Counted from the stretch's first letter, positions 1 to 8,868 are shown. The stretch is 64,000 bases of DNA from Leptospira johnsonii (GCF_003112675.1 NZ_BFAY01000011.1:1116001-1180000); one strand, 5' to 3'. The notes: a model not told the origin generated them from the letters alone. Program-made: numbers and translations.

Positions 1-1515
1 ACAATGAGCGAAATGAATTCCTGATTCTGATCTCGCTAATTTCTCTCTTTCTCCTCCCCAAAGAAATCCGGGAACAGGGCGTATCATCGCATGTGCATGG
101 GCCATGATATCGATTCGAGAAACTAAACTTTCGATATTTGGATGAGGTCTTTTCAGATCGGAAAGTATCTCTTCTTTCCATAGGTCCCAAGTTTTAGGAA
201 GAATGGACCTTCTCGCTGCGAGAGTATCTTTCTCTCCGAATGCAAGATAATAAGTAAGAACGGACCCCGGCCGGAGAGCTCTTAGATCTTGGTGAGTGGA
301 CACCACATAACCAAGAGATTTACTCTTATAAATTACATTTTCCCAAGCAGGAGGATGCCCTTTTCCTTGGGGAAGTTCGTCCACGAATAGATTGGCAACT
401 AACCAAGGAGAATATTCCAATTTTTGCAGAAATGAGTCCTTCTCTCCCAAGATATATTTTCGGGTAAAAGAAGGCAAAGCATAGACCACTTGCTCCGCTT
501 TGATGAGCAGATCTTTTTTTACTTTTACATCATAGGCATTGATTTCCCAGGATCCAGAATTCTTACGAATTCTTTCTACAAGAGTAGAAGTCCTGATCTT
601 ATCTTTAGAAGGTTTTTGTAGGAGTTCCAACAGGAATCCGTTTCCTTCCGGCCAAGTTAGAACTGGAGGAGAATCTTCATCTTCTCTTAATCTAGAACAA
701 AAATAGTGAAGCCCTGCCCAAGCAGAGATATTGTCGAAGTTCCCACCGTAGTCATCTCGAGTGCAATAATCCGCATACCATAGAATTTCAGGCGATTGAA
801 TACCTGATGATTTTAGATAATCTGAAAAAGTGATCCGATCTAATTTTAAAATTTCTGGATCTCTGGAAGAACGATCTATCGGAATGCAGAATGCCTTCTG
901 CCCGTCTCTTCCTCTCTTGTCCTGCCAAGAGTTTATAATTTTACGAAATAATAATTCTTGAGAATCAGGTTCTCCTGTTCGTCTAGGAACTAAACCTGCT
1001 TGCCATCTTCCTTGGTAAAAAAGTCTTTCTTCCGGATCGAAACATAAATACTTTTCCGGATAGATTGGATTTCCATCCGAGTCTTTGCCTTGGACTAGTC
1101 CGTTCTCTTCTAAAAATTTACGAACTAAGACAGACTCAGGTCCCGGTTGAGGAAGATAATGTGCACCCCAAGGATATTTTAAGGAGTTGGTTTCTGAGTA
1201 TCTGGAATTGCCCCCCACTTCATTCTCCAGATCCAAGATCAAATAATCTGAGATCCCGAATTGGGATAGATAGTATCCGGAAGAAAGCCCTGAGATGCCT
1301 CCTCCAACGATCAGCACCTTTGTTTGGATCGTACTTGCTGGAAAAAAGTCTGTCCTGACTTGTCTGAGTCTATGACCCGTTTCTCTGTCCGGGCCTAAAA
1401 TACTACCTAGGACCTTTCTCTTTCTGAATCGGAAATAAGAACCAATCCCTAAAAGGGCCGCGCAGAATGCTAAAGCGGAAAGGAATACTTTTCTGGAAAA
1501 ACGATCTTCGGACAT
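1..1515 (-). CDS. FAD-dependent amine-oxidase-like oxidoreductase (3' end beyond window)
   Basis: The minus-strand frame stays open from an ATG at 1515 to the window edge (505 codons, no stop), so the C-terminus is missing. Residues about 8-25 form a hydrophobic anchor or signal after an SRK motif. Near residue 65 comes the Rossmann dinucleotide signature VLIVGGGISGLS, followed by an acidic strand end (LILDLE) and a GGNS loop, as in flavin amine oxidases and NAD(P)/FAD oxidoreductases. The last visible residues, GIHFAHC, resemble the C-terminal FAD-contact motif of this family, so little is missing. It is probably an exported or membrane-tethered oxidase. The substrate cannot be read from the sequence. 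It is divergent from the HAD gene at 1631. Confidence 0.75.
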   Translation of the reverse strand, partial: MSEDRFSRKVFLSALAFCAALLGIGSYFRFRKRKVLGSILGPDRETGHRLRQVRTDFFPASTIQTKVLIVGGGISGLSSGYYLSQFGISDYLILDLENEVGGNSRYSETNSLKYPWGAHYLPQPGPESVLVRKFLEENGLVQGKDSDGNPIYPEKYLCFDPEERLFYQGRWQAGLVPRRTGEPDSQELLFRKIINSWQDKRGRDGQKAFCIPIDRSSRDPEILKLDRITFSDYLKSSGIQSPEILWYADYCTRDDYGGNFDNISAWAGLHYFCSRLREDEDSPPVLTWPEGNGFLLELLQKPSKDKIRTSTLVERIRKNSGSWEINAYDVKVKKDLLIKAEQVVYALPSFTRKYILGEKDSFLQKLEYSPWLVANLFVDELPQGKGHPPAWENVIYKSKSLGYVVSTHQDLRALRPGSVLTYYLAFGEKDTLAARRSILPKTWDLWKEEILSDLKRPHPNIESLVSRIDIMAHAHAMIRPVPGFLWGGEREKLARSESGIHFAHC

Positions 1516-1630
1516 AAATGAACGGATTGCAGATTAGTTTTTAGGGAAGAAGAAGCAAGGAAAAAGAAATTTCCTAGGCATTTTCCAAAACTCTCCTTGG
1601 CTTTCCCATCGGTTCGAGAATTTTAGAGTT

Positions 1631-2383
1631 ATGGCAGTTCTTTTGGATTTGGATAATACGGTCTTCGATTCTCTAGGGACCTATGAGTTTACGATCCGTG
1701 AAATGGAAAAAAAGGCAAAGGTACTGGGCTTCTCCTCTTCCAAAGAATTTAAAAAGGCTTACGATACGGTTCGGGCAGAAGTTAAAAAAGAACTTCCGAA
1801 CAATCCGGTCAATCGACTACGCATTCTTTATTTTAAGAAGATGTCCGAACTTCTTTTCGGAAAATTAGATCCTTCTTTCGTTTTAAAATTGGATTCTGTC
1901 TACTTTGGATTTTTTCTACAAGGGATCAAGGATTGGAAAAAGAAGAATGTTTTGGAGTTCAAAAAGATTTTGTCTTTGTTAAGAGCCTTGCAAGAAGTTC
2001 AGGATCTGGTCATTATCACAAACGAATCTCTCAGAACTCAGCTATTAAAATTATCCGTTCTATTTCCAAAGGACATTCAGTATAAATTAGTAACGTCGGA
2101 AGAATGTGGAGCAGAAAAACCTTCTGCCTTGATCTTTAACAAGGCTCTAGCAGGTGCGGATCCTAAAAAGTCGTATATCATCGGAGATTCTTTAAAAGAC
2201 GATATCGGTGGAGGACTTGCTTTTGGATTAGAAGCATTTTATCTAAAAAGCCCGATCTCTTCTGCTAAAACAAAATCGATTCTGGAAAAGAAAATATTAG
2301 AAGGAAAAGAATATTGGGAATCTCCTGATCTATCTTCTGCCTTAAATTATATCTTAAGCTTAGAGAAAGGGATTGTTTTATAA
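1631..2383 (+). CDS. HAD-superfamily hydrolase
   Basis: This 250-residue protein opens with the HAD motif I, LLDLDNTVFD (nucleophile D6, acid D8). Motif II is the Thr in VIITNES near residue 130, motif III the Lys in GAEKPSALIF, and motif IV the acidic pair in IIGDSLKDD. A helical cap of about 90 residues lies between motifs I and II, as in subfamily IA phosphatases. It should be a soluble Mg-dependent phosphohydrolase; the natural substrate is unknown. The ATG start gives motif I its usual N-terminal position. It converges on the TetR gene that ends at 2394. Confidence 0.8.
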   Translation: MAVLLDLDNTVFDSLGTYEFTIREMEKKAKVLGFSSSKEFKKAYDTVRAEVKKELPNNPVNRLRILYFKKMSELLFGKLDPSFVLKLDSVYFGFFLQGIKDWKKKNVLEFKKILSLLRALQEVQDLVIITNESLRTQLLKLSVLFPKDIQYKLVTSEECGAEKPSALIFNKALAGADPKKSYIIGDSLKDDIGGGLAFGLEAFYLKSPISSAKTKSILEKKILEGKEYWESPDLSSALNYILSLEKGIVL

Positions 2384-2393
2384 CTTACGAGTT

Positions 2394-2963
2394 CTAGCCG
2401 TTCCAGCCGTTTTTCAACAAAGAAAATAGAGAATCTATGCTCGCCTTTGGATTCGCGAATTTCAAGGAGCGATGGAGAGAATCCAGACAGAAATGAGCTA
2501 TCGCCTCTGCTTCGATCTTACTGATCTTTTTTTTCGCTTCTTTTTGGATAGTAAGAGCCAAGGCTTGCTCATGCCTCATCCACATGGACTTTGCATAGTT
2601 GCTTAATTCCGGAGTCGAGTCGATGAGGTTATTAAACGTTTTAAAATTCTTGAATTCTTCCGGTTCAAGAGTGGCGTGTTGAATAGCGAATTCTCGAAGT
2701 GCCTCAAGAATCGACATCCCAGGTTTTCTTGAAACCACAGCATCAATCAGCTCTTTCTCTTGCTCTTTATCTTCATCGAACACTAGAGCTTCTTTGGATG
2801 AGAAGTAATTGAACAGAGTCGGCACCGAAACTTGGGCCTTTTCAGCGATCTCCGCCATTGTGACGTTGTGATAACCCTTTTCGATGAAAAGTCGAGTCGC
2901 AAGGTTCGAGATTGATTTGCGCATTCTATCTTTTTTGAGTTCTCGGAGACCCATTTCTGGCAT
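2394..2963 (-). CDS. TetR/AcrR-family transcriptional regulator
   Basis: The N-terminal DNA-binding domain is clear: residues about 11-55 contain a TetR helix-turn-helix with TMAEIAEKAQVSVPTLFNYF, the family's most conserved stretch. The rest is an all-helical ligand-binding domain of usual size (189 residues in total). It is transcribed divergently from the Tet(X)-like monooxygenase at 3077, across a very AT-rich spacer with three identical palindromes, so it probably represses itself and the monooxygenase and responds to a substrate of that enzyme (inference from arrangement). The ATG at 2963 is used; an ATG three codons later would also fit. Confidence 0.85.
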   Translation of the reverse strand: MPEMGLRELKKDRMRKSISNLATRLFIEKGYHNVTMAEIAEKAQVSVPTLFNYFSSKEALVFDEDKEQEKELIDAVVSRKPGMSILEALREFAIQHATLEPEEFKNFKTFNNLIDSTPELSNYAKSMWMRHEQALALTIQKEAKKKISKIEAEAIAHFCLDSLHRSLKFANPKASIDSLFSLLKNGWNG

Positions 2964-3014
2964 TGTTTTTCGATCTATCTACTTAGTAAATCGGATTAAA
3001 CATTTTAGTAGAAT

Positions 3015-3056
3015 AAATATTTAAATAGATAAAATATTTAATTGACTTAAATATTT
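3015..3056. promoter_or_regulatory. Triple AAATATTT palindrome array, candidate TetR operator
   Basis: The perfect 8-base palindrome AAATATTT occurs at 3015-3022, 3032-3039 and 3049-3056, exactly 17 bases apart each time, in the spacer between divergent tetR and monooxygenase genes. A TTGACT hexamer at 3042-3047 lies between copies two and three and could be a -35 element for the plus-strand gene. Regular spacing of a self-complementary site suggests binding of repressor dimers. The strong AT bias means chance similarity is possible. Confidence 0.45.
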
Positions 3057-3076
3057 TGTTTTCGACGCTTATCCTT

Positions 3077-4234
3077 ATGAAAGGGAATTTAGAAAACAAA
3101 CGGGTGGCTATTGTCGGTGGTGGTCCAGGGGGTTTAACCCTTGCTAGGCTCTTACAGCTTAAGGGTGTAGATGTAAAAGTTTATGAAAGGGACTTTAATA
3201 AAGATGTTCGTGTACAAGGTGCTACCCTTGACCTACATTTTGAATCAGGTTTAAAGGTACTTGAGAAAGCAGGTTTGATGGACGCTTTTAAAGCCAATTA
3301 TCGGCCGGGAGCAGATAAAGGACGTATTGTAGATACCCGGGGAAAAATAATCCACGATGATCATGAGAAAGAATCCTATGAAGATTTCGGTGATGAAAGA
3401 TTCAGACCTGAAATTGACAGGGGACCTTTAAGGAATATTTTGTTACATTCCCTTCAACCTGATACTGTTATTTGGGACAGTCAGTTTAAATCTATGTTGC
3501 AGGTTGGCGACACATGGAGACTGGAATTTAAAAACGGCACAACGGCTACTGCAGATATTGTAATCGGAGCAGATGGTGCAAATTCTAAAATCAGACCATT
3601 TATTACTCCTATCAAACCTTTCTATTCAGGCATATTGATTGTACAAGGTAATGTGCCAAATTCTGAAACGGGAGCATCCAAGATTCACCAATTACTAAAA
3701 GGCGGCAAAATTTACGCTTATGATGGGGAGAAATTTTTGCATGTCTCGTCGAAAGGTGATGGCAGTTTAGATTTTTACGTAAGTTGTAAAAAGGATGAAA
3801 ACTGGGCGCATAAGAGCGGGATAGATTTTTCAGATAAAGCACAAGTCACTACATGGTTCAAGAAAGAGTTCTCTGAATGGGATAGAATCTGGTTTGAGTT
3901 ACCCGAAAATGTGAGCTTTCCTCTTTTACTACGGCCTCAATATTGTATGCCTTTAGATCAGAATTGGAGTACATTACCTAACCTTACTATATTAGGCGAT
4001 GCTGCACATCCTATGCCCCCTTCCGGTGAAGGTGTGAATTTAGCCATGCTGGATTCATTGGAGTTAAGCGAATGCCTTACAAATGAGAATTTTAAAGATA
4101 TACAAACTGCAATTGCTGCCTATGAAAAACAAATGCTGGTTAGAGCCGCTAAAGAAGCAAAAGAATCCTTAGAAATGACGGAATGGATGCATTCCGAAGG
4201 TGCTATAGCTAAGCTAGTGCAAATGTTTCATTAA
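3077..4234 (+). CDS. Tet(X)-like FAD-dependent monooxygenase
   Basis: The 385-residue protein has the class A flavoprotein monooxygenase layout: GGGPGGLTLARLL binds the ADP part of FAD near the N-terminus, a VYERD strand end follows, then the QGATLDLH segment typical of Tet(X) relatives, and a C-terminal GDAAHPMPPSGEGVN motif that closes over the flavin. Overall pattern and length match Tet(X)-type tetracycline hydroxylases and their uncharacterised relatives, many from Bacteroidetes. A reading frame open upstream to a TTG at 3056 exists, but ATG 3077 puts the Rossmann motif at the expected distance. It is divergent from a TetR gene. Activity on tetracyclines is not proven; other aromatic substrates are equally possible. 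Confidence 0.8.
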   Translation: MKGNLENKRVAIVGGGPGGLTLARLLQLKGVDVKVYERDFNKDVRVQGATLDLHFESGLKVLEKAGLMDAFKANYRPGADKGRIVDTRGKIIHDDHEKESYEDFGDERFRPEIDRGPLRNILLHSLQPDTVIWDSQFKSMLQVGDTWRLEFKNGTTATADIVIGADGANSKIRPFITPIKPFYSGILIVQGNVPNSETGASKIHQLLKGGKIYAYDGEKFLHVSSKGDGSLDFYVSCKKDENWAHKSGIDFSDKAQVTTWFKKEFSEWDRIWFELPENVSFPLLLRPQYCMPLDQNWSTLPNLTILGDAAHPMPPSGEGVNLAMLDSLELSECLTNENFKDIQTAIAAYEKQMLVRAAKEAKESLEMTEWMHSEGAIAKLVQMFH

Positions 4235-4288
4235 ATTCTGATCTAATGGAATATGTTTGCGGAGGATTTGCTTTCGTGTTGCTAGTAG

Positions 4289-5149
4289 TTACTTCTTTCT
4301 AAGCAGAGCAAACAGGGTCAGATTCAGATTTACTTGTTTGAAAGTTAGATACCAAAGCATTAAGGTTCCGTAATAGAAAGCCTTCTTTAAAAAGATCCCT
4401 AATTTAGCCTTAGGTCCGGAAACCCCGGACACGGAAGCGATCGGTTTTAAGATCGAAAATTCCACAGAGGAGAATCCACATTGTTCTGCCAGAAGTCCCA
4501 GGGTCCTTTCGGTATAATCGTTGATATGATCTTTTGCTTCTAAGTAATGCCCGCCTTCTTGCATACCTTTGATCGCAACTTTCAATTTTGCTTTGAATAA
4601 CTGGACCGGGAAATTAGGAGTTTGCACGAATAAGAATCCGCCAGGTTTTAAGAGTCCGAACAGATATTGGATAAGGCTATGAGGTTTAGGGATATGCTCT
4701 ATTACATCCCAAAGAGTGATGATATCAAAACTTTCTTTTGGAAGTCCGCTGTCCTGAACGATGCCTGGAAATACTTGTTTGAGCCCGTTCTTTTCTCTCG
4801 CGAATTTGACCGCTTTTTCGGAGATCTCGTAACCTACAGCTTCCCAACCAGGTCTTGCGGTTCCGATCGTTTTTACGAAGAAGCCGAGTCCGCAGCCAAC
4901 ATCCAAAATTTTTCCCTTAGGAGCCGAAAGAAATTTACCTATGAAGTCTTTATAGATCTCTCTATGAGCCACATCCCACCAGTCTAAGTCATAACCGGTT
5001 TCGTCGTCCCAGTATCCTTCGTAATGTTCTTCTTGTTCGTAAGTGGAGAATGCGTGGCTGCAATTTAAACAACGTACGATCGGGATTCCGTTTTCGACGA
5101 ATAAGGTTTTGTTTTTCTGGCTTCCGCAAAGATAACAGGTCTGGTTCAA
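4289..5149 (-). CDS. Class I SAM-dependent methyltransferase with N-terminal zinc ribbon
   Basis: Residues 5-30 hold two Cys pairs (CYLC and CLNC), a small zinc-ribbon found before Methyltransf_23-type domains in sugar and polyketide modification enzymes. The SAM-binding motif I is ILDVGCGLGFF near residue 100, and ITLWDVIEHI is the motif IV region. A C-terminal tail of about 30 residues contains a hydrophobic stretch. The acceptor is unknown; similar proteins methylate sugars or small molecules. It lies alone between the convergent monooxygenase and the divergent dapF. Confidence 0.75.
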   Translation of the reverse strand: MNQTCYLCGSQKNKTLFVENGIPIVRCLNCSHAFSTYEQEEHYEGYWDDETGYDLDWWDVAHREIYKDFIGKFLSAPKGKILDVGCGLGFFVKTIGTARPGWEAVGYEISEKAVKFAREKNGLKQVFPGIVQDSGLPKESFDIITLWDVIEHIPKPHSLIQYLFGLLKPGGFLFVQTPNFPVQLFKAKLKVAIKGMQEGGHYLEAKDHINDYTERTLGLLAEQCGFSSVEFSILKPIASVSGVSGPKAKLGIFLKKAFYYGTLMLWYLTFKQVNLNLTLFALLRKK

Positions 5150-5302
5150 AAGGGAGTTTCCGTTGGAGAGATAGTTTATCCTTCGGTTTCATTCTCTAAA
5201 TTCCAGTAAAAAACAAAGCTAGTTCGGGGCTTTTTGGATTTTCCGGAGAAGGTCCCATTGGAAGCATGGAAACAACCTCTCAGATTTGATTAGGAGATTC
5301 GT

Positions 5303-6172
5303 TTGGCTAAAGTACATTTTACCAAGATGGAAGGGATCGGAAACGACTACGTATATGTGGATGCAACCAAAGACGATTTACGTCTGAGCCCGGAGCAGAT
5401 CCAAAAACTTTCCGACCGTAATTTCGGGATCGGAGGCGATGGTGTGATCTTCATTCGTGCATCCAATAAAGGTGATTTCCAAATGGATATGTACAATGCG
5501 GACGGTTCTTCTTCAGAGATGTGCGGGAATGGGATCCGCTGCGTAGGGAAATACGTGTATGATCACGGTCTTACGAATAAAAAACAACCTAAGATAGAAA
5601 CAGGTGCAGGAGTTTTAGAACTCGAACTGAAAGTAAACGGTGGCGGAAAAGTGGAACAGGTTTCCGTAGATATGGGAAAACCGATCTTAGTTCCTTCTTT
5701 AATCCCTGTTAAATGGGAGAATGAAAATCCAATCTTAGAACAGCCTCTTTCTTTCTTGAGTGGGCTGCCTGGTTATACTTCTTATAACTTGAAATTCAGC
5801 GCTGTGAGTATGGGAAACCCTCATTGTATTATTTATGTAGAAGATCCGGATAAATTTCCTGTCAGAGAGATCGGCCCATTGATCGAAAATCATACGGACC
5901 TATTTCCTCGCAGAGTAAATGTGGAATTCGTATCCTTAAGAGGAAAAGATCATCTCTACCAAAGGACTTGGGAAAGAGGTGCCGGAGAAACATTAGCTTG
6001 TGGGACAGGAGCGTGCGCTGTGATGACAGCTTCTCATTTGAACGGTAAAACAGGTAAAGATGTTCGTATCGATCTAAGAGGCGGAACCTTAAGAGTGCAA
6101 TTACTGGAATCAGGTCATGTGTTAATGACAGGTCCAGCTACAGAAGTATTCAGTGGAGTCGTGGAAGTTTAA
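5303..6172 (+). CDS. dapF: Diaminopimelate epimerase
   Basis: DapF converts LL- to meso-diaminopimelate for peptidoglycan and lysine synthesis. Both catalytic cysteines are present: C74 in [10 protein letters not shown] and C233 in LACGTGACA. The N-terminal [15 protein letters not shown] and the GNPHCIIYV stretch are also typical. The length of 289 residues fits (usual about 275). The start is a TTG at 5303, chosen because TAGGAG at 5291-5296 gives a well-placed ribosome-binding site and MAKVHFTKM matches family N-termini. Its stop overlaps the convergent acyltransferase stop by four bases. Confidence 0.97.
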   Translation: MAKVHFTKMEGIGNDYVYVDATKDDLRLSPEQIQKLSDRNFGIGGDGVIFIRASNKGDFQMDMYNADGSSSEMCGNGIRCVGKYVYDHGLTNKKQPKIETGAGVLELELKVNGGGKVEQVSVDMGKPILVPSLIPVKWENENPILEQPLSFLSGLPGYTSYNLKFSAVSMGNPHCIIYVEDPDKFPVREIGPLIENHTDLFPRRVNVEFVSLRGKDHLYQRTWERGAGETLACGTGACAVMTASHLNGKTGKDVRIDLRGGTLRVQLLESGHVLMTGPATEVFSGVVEV

Positions 6173-6885
6173 GCTTCCGCGTACTGGCCTTCTTGTAACG
6201 AGATCATTCTACTTCTAACCACATCGGAGAGTTGTTTCATATTCTCCTCTAAAGAGCCGGAAAGAAATTCTCTATGATCTACTTTTTCTCCGTAGATCAC
6301 TTTTACTTTTTTATAGATCGCACGTTTTTTGATATCGCAGACTTCTTTTGGCATTCCCATAAAGCTACGAACGATAGGCGGTATCGGAATATCTGAATAT
6401 GATTCCTCAATAGGAATGATTACAGAAGGAAGAATATCCACTTTGTTGCGGATAGAGAATGCTGCGAATCCGGAATGAAAGTCCACCATTCCGGATTTAA
6501 AATCGTTTTTGACCATATAGTCATGGCCTTCCGGAAAAATTCCTAAGGTCTCTCCCTTTTTGAAAACCTGTTGGATCATTTTAATAGAACCGAGGGAAAT
6601 ATTTCCGTCGATGGACATTGGGATCCCACCGGCGATCTTTGCTAGGTCTCTGAAGATAGGAATTCTGAAAGTGTATTCTGCAGCGATCCAAGAAATGAAT
6701 CTAGGAAAAGTGTAAGAAAGAATAAAAGGATCCATATCGGATCTATGATTGCAGGTAAGAATTACTTTACCGTTGGTTACTATATTTTCGGTTCCGTACG
6801 CGCTGATATTCACGGCCAAACCTATAAAGGGAGCCACGAAATTTTTGATCCGAAGATATGTTTTTGCTTCTTTCTCCACGGTCAA
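6169..6885 (-). CDS. 1-acyl-sn-glycerol-3-phosphate acyltransferase (PlsC-like)
   Basis: The acyltransferase motif I HX4D is seen as H47-RSDM-D52 in [11 protein letters not shown], and the substrate-binding motif III as GIFPEGHDY (residues 115-123). The order and spacing are those of LPLAT/PlsC enzymes, which acylate lysophosphatidic acid in phospholipid synthesis at the inner membrane face. A hydrophobic N-terminal segment around residues 17-30 could anchor it. Length is 238 residues, usual for the family. Only 12 bases separate it from the small upstream gene ending at 6898, so the two are probably cotranscribed. Confidence 0.85.
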   Translation of the reverse strand: MTVEKEAKTYLRIKNFVAPFIGLAVNISAYGTENIVTNGKVILTCNHRSDMDPFILSYTFPRFISWIAAEYTFRIPIFRDLAKIAGGIPMSIDGNISLGSIKMIQQVFKKGETLGIFPEGHDYMVKNDFKSGMVDFHSGFAAFSIRNKVDILPSVIIPIEESYSDIPIPPIVRSFMGMPKEVCDIKKRAIYKKVKVIYGEKVDHREFLSGSLEENMKQLSDVVRSRMISLQEGQYAEA

Positions 6886-6897
6886 CCTTCCTAGCGA

Positions 6898-7176
6898 CTA
6901 TTCTCCTAAGAAAACGCTCCACCATTTTTTATCCTGCCCAGCAGGCTTGTCGGAGTTCGGATCTCCATCGGAGGATTTTACCTCTTGTCGGAGTCTTCCG
7001 AAATCTTTTTGTTTACGTTTCGGTTGGACATTGGAGAGATTTTTTTTGATCTCCTCGTATTCCTTCGAAGCGTTGGCATTTGAGCGAATATAATTACGTA
7101 TATCGTCCCATTGAGGATCGTCTTCATTGCCGTAAGCGGCATAGTTGAACAGATCGATTTGATCGAATTCAGGCAT
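6898..7176 (-). CDS. Hypothetical acidic small protein
   Basis: This 92-residue protein is not recognised. It is hydrophilic, without signal peptide or membrane segment. The N-terminal half (PEFDQIDLFNYAAYGNEDD) is acidic and followed by a helical stretch; the C-terminal half is rich in Lys, Gln and Asp and looks disordered, ending in a WWSVFLGE tail. The ATG start has AAGGAAA just upstream (minus strand). It precedes the PlsC-like gene at 12 bases and may share its promoter. Confidence 0.6.
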   Translation of the reverse strand: MPEFDQIDLFNYAAYGNEDDPQWDDIRNYIRSNANASKEYEEIKKNLSNVQPKRKQKDFGRLRQEVKSSDGDPNSDKPAGQDKKWWSVFLGE

Positions 7177-7385
7177 ACTTTTCCTTTCCGTTAAGGGGAA
7201 GTTCGAATAGGATCTGATCAGAATCGCCTAAAAGCGAAATCCTTTCAAACCATTCGCATGTTTGCCTGGGAAAATACTATGGCAACAGTTTTCGTAAATT
7301 TCAAACCGGATTTTCCGATTTCGTTTTTAAAAAATCTAGCGAATGTCACTGAATTTAGGACTTCGATTTTCCGAAGGAATAAGTT

Positions 7386-7562
7386 ATGGAGAGAGAAAAT
7401 CTCCCCCCTTTAAACAGACATAATCATAAAGAATCGGAAGATATAAAAGAAACCGGTACGGCGAAAAATCTAGGCAGGATCATTCCGTTTCCTTCCCCAC
7501 CAGGAAGAAATCTGAAAAAGATCCGGGAATTGTACGAGGATATTTTCGATCAGAAACCTTGA
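7386..7562 (+). CDS. Small hypothetical protein, 58 residues
   Basis: An ATG at 7386 opens a 58-codon frame that ends with TGA at 7560-7562. AAGGA at 7374-7378, seven bases ahead of the ATG, is a good ribosome-binding site. The product is hydrophilic, with a Pro-rich centre (IIPFPSPPGRN) followed by an amphipathic helix (LKKIRELYEDIF). No family is recognised. It fills an otherwise empty gap and converges on the cupin gene. Support rests only on the ribosome-binding site and the balanced, non-repetitive composition. Confidence 0.5.
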   Translation: MERENLPPLNRHNHKESEDIKETGTAKNLGRIIPFPSPPGRNLKKIRELYEDIFDQKP

Positions 7563-7576
7563 TATCGTTTCTGATC

Positions 7577-8053
7577 TTAGAAAAGAGATCTGAGAAAATC
7601 CAGATATTGAGTTTTTCCTACGCTGTTCTCCGGTGGAGCGAAAGCGGCGAACTCTTTGTCGGTTGTAGGATCGTACGGTCCTGATTTTCCTTCGAAACAG
7701 ATACAGGTTTCCGAAAGGCAGACCAATGTATGGTACACTCCCGGAAGAATATCTATCCCATAGATCGGGCCGTCCGAACTCAGGATATGTTTTTCTCTGA
7801 CTGTGCCGTCTTCTTCGAATAAGATGAAGCCTAGTTCACCTTTTAGCACTAAGAAGGTCTCAGGCTTTGGAGGATTTTTGTGACGATGAGCCTGGACGTA
7901 AGTGTCCCTGGTGAGTACGTTCAGAAATCTCTGATATGGCTCTATTAGTTCGTGAAAGTTGTGATTGGTTCTTCCTCTAGCGGAAGAGGAGGCAAGTGGA
8001 AGGAGTTTATCAAACAACTCCTGATCGATGAGTAATTTATCCGGCCGAGACAA
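7577..8053 (-). CDS. WbuC-family cupin-fold metalloprotein
   Basis: The 158-residue protein carries the cupin motif with HRHKNPPKPETFLVLKGELG (metal ligands His, His, Glu) and the second cupin motif around GVYHTLV. N-terminal SARGRTNHNFH and YQRFLNVL are typical of the WbuC family, found in O-antigen and cell-envelope clusters; its reaction is unknown. The start is a TTG at 8053, overlapping by 17 bases the end of the upstream small ferredoxin-like gene, so translation may be coupled. No ATG is available near the N-terminus. Confidence 0.75.
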   Translation of the reverse strand: MSRPDKLLIDQELFDKLLPLASSSARGRTNHNFHELIEPYQRFLNVLTRDTYVQAHRHKNPPKPETFLVLKGELGFILFEEDGTVREKHILSSDGPIYGIDILPGVYHTLVCLSETCICFEGKSGPYDPTTDKEFAAFAPPENSVGKTQYLDFLRSLF

Positions 8054-8216
8054 GTTGTAGATGCTGCTCGCAATACGCGATTAGGTAATCAGTGCAGGCT
8101 GTGCAAGTATCCGCAGCACCGCAAGCTTTTACCACTTCACGATAATCTTGTCCTTGTTGTTTAGCAGTCTCTACGATTTTTTCAAACGTGATTTGAGCAC
8201 AATGGCACTTTTCCAT
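8037..8216 (-). CDS. BFD-like [2Fe-2S] mini-protein, 59 residues
   Basis: The minus-strand ATG at 8216 opens a 59-codon frame. Four cysteines are placed as in bacterioferritin-associated-ferredoxin (BFD) domains: C4-x-C6 at the N-terminus and C38-x2-C41 in DTCTAC, with a helical region between. Small BFD domains bind a [2Fe-2S] cluster and pass electrons, for instance during iron release. Here the gene overlaps the start of the cupin gene by 17 bases, so the two are probably made together. No ferritin gene is in the window. Function beyond cluster binding is inference. Confidence 0.7.
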   Translation of the reverse strand: MEKCHCAQITFEKIVETAKQQGQDYREVVKACGAADTCTACTDYLIAYCEQHLQLVSAG

Positions 8217-8353
8217 TCTGGTTCCCGATCTCTTTCTCTATAACTATCGTTTTTGAGACTCATTATTAAAGTCAAGTTTTCTGAGCAAAAGTTGAGAATA
8301 TTTTTAGATTTATATGGGACATAATGTCAGGGTTTATGAGGGAAAGGAGAAGT

Positions 8354-8430
<77 letters not shown>

Positions 8431-8436
8431 GGGTGA

Positions 8437-8868
8437 TTAAAAGAATTTCTTTTCCAAAAGCTCTAAGTGCTCTTGGGGAAGTTTCGGGACCAGTTTTTTT
8501 CCCTTGGTGTAATTGTATAGCAGTAAACCGGATAAGCCAAGATAGATAATTACTCCTGCTAAGTGAGCAAGATTAGCTAACCAAGGTCCTGCAATAGGAA
8601 TAAAGGAGAAGAACCAAGACAGCACTAAGAACGCGATAAAGTAGAGAACATTCAAAAAAGAAAGTTTCGAATGTCTGTAAACTTCTGCTTCGTTGGAGTA
8701 GAAAGAGAATCCGATTAGCCAATTTCCGAATAAAGGAAGAGTAACCAAATAGATACGAAATCTTTCGGTGTTTATAAAACTCTTGGCTTGGTTCCAGTAA
8801 GGAGAGAGAAAATCTAGGGCCTTAGCCTTTAGTTCCTCTAATTTTGCTGAGTATTTTTCGAACTTCAT
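8437..8868 (-). CDS. Small multi-pass membrane protein
   Basis: This 143-residue protein begins with an amphipathic helix (KLEELKAKALDFL) and then shows about three to four hydrophobic segments (around 40-55, 75-95, 97-125). It resembles in layout the DUF4870-like protein encoded just upstream, with which it overlaps by 47 bases (8822-8868), so the two are one transcriptional unit and may form a complex. No catalytic motif is visible and function is unknown. The ATG at 8868 is the only good start. Confidence 0.7.
   Translation of the reverse strand: MKFEKYSAKLEELKAKALDFLSPYWNQAKSFINTERFRIYLVTLPLFGNWLIGFSFYSNEAEVYRHSKLSFLNVLYFIAFLVLSWFFSFIPIAGPWLANLAHLAGVIIYLGLSGLLLYNYTKGKKLVPKLPQEHLELLEKKFF

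Noticed and set aside
1065..1358. 97-codon plus-strand frame
   Set aside because: It is antisense to the FAD oxidoreductase gene, whose Rossmann motif is clear.
3056..3076. TTG start for the Tet(X)-like gene
   Set aside because: It overlaps the third palindrome and adds seven residues before a normal ATG start.
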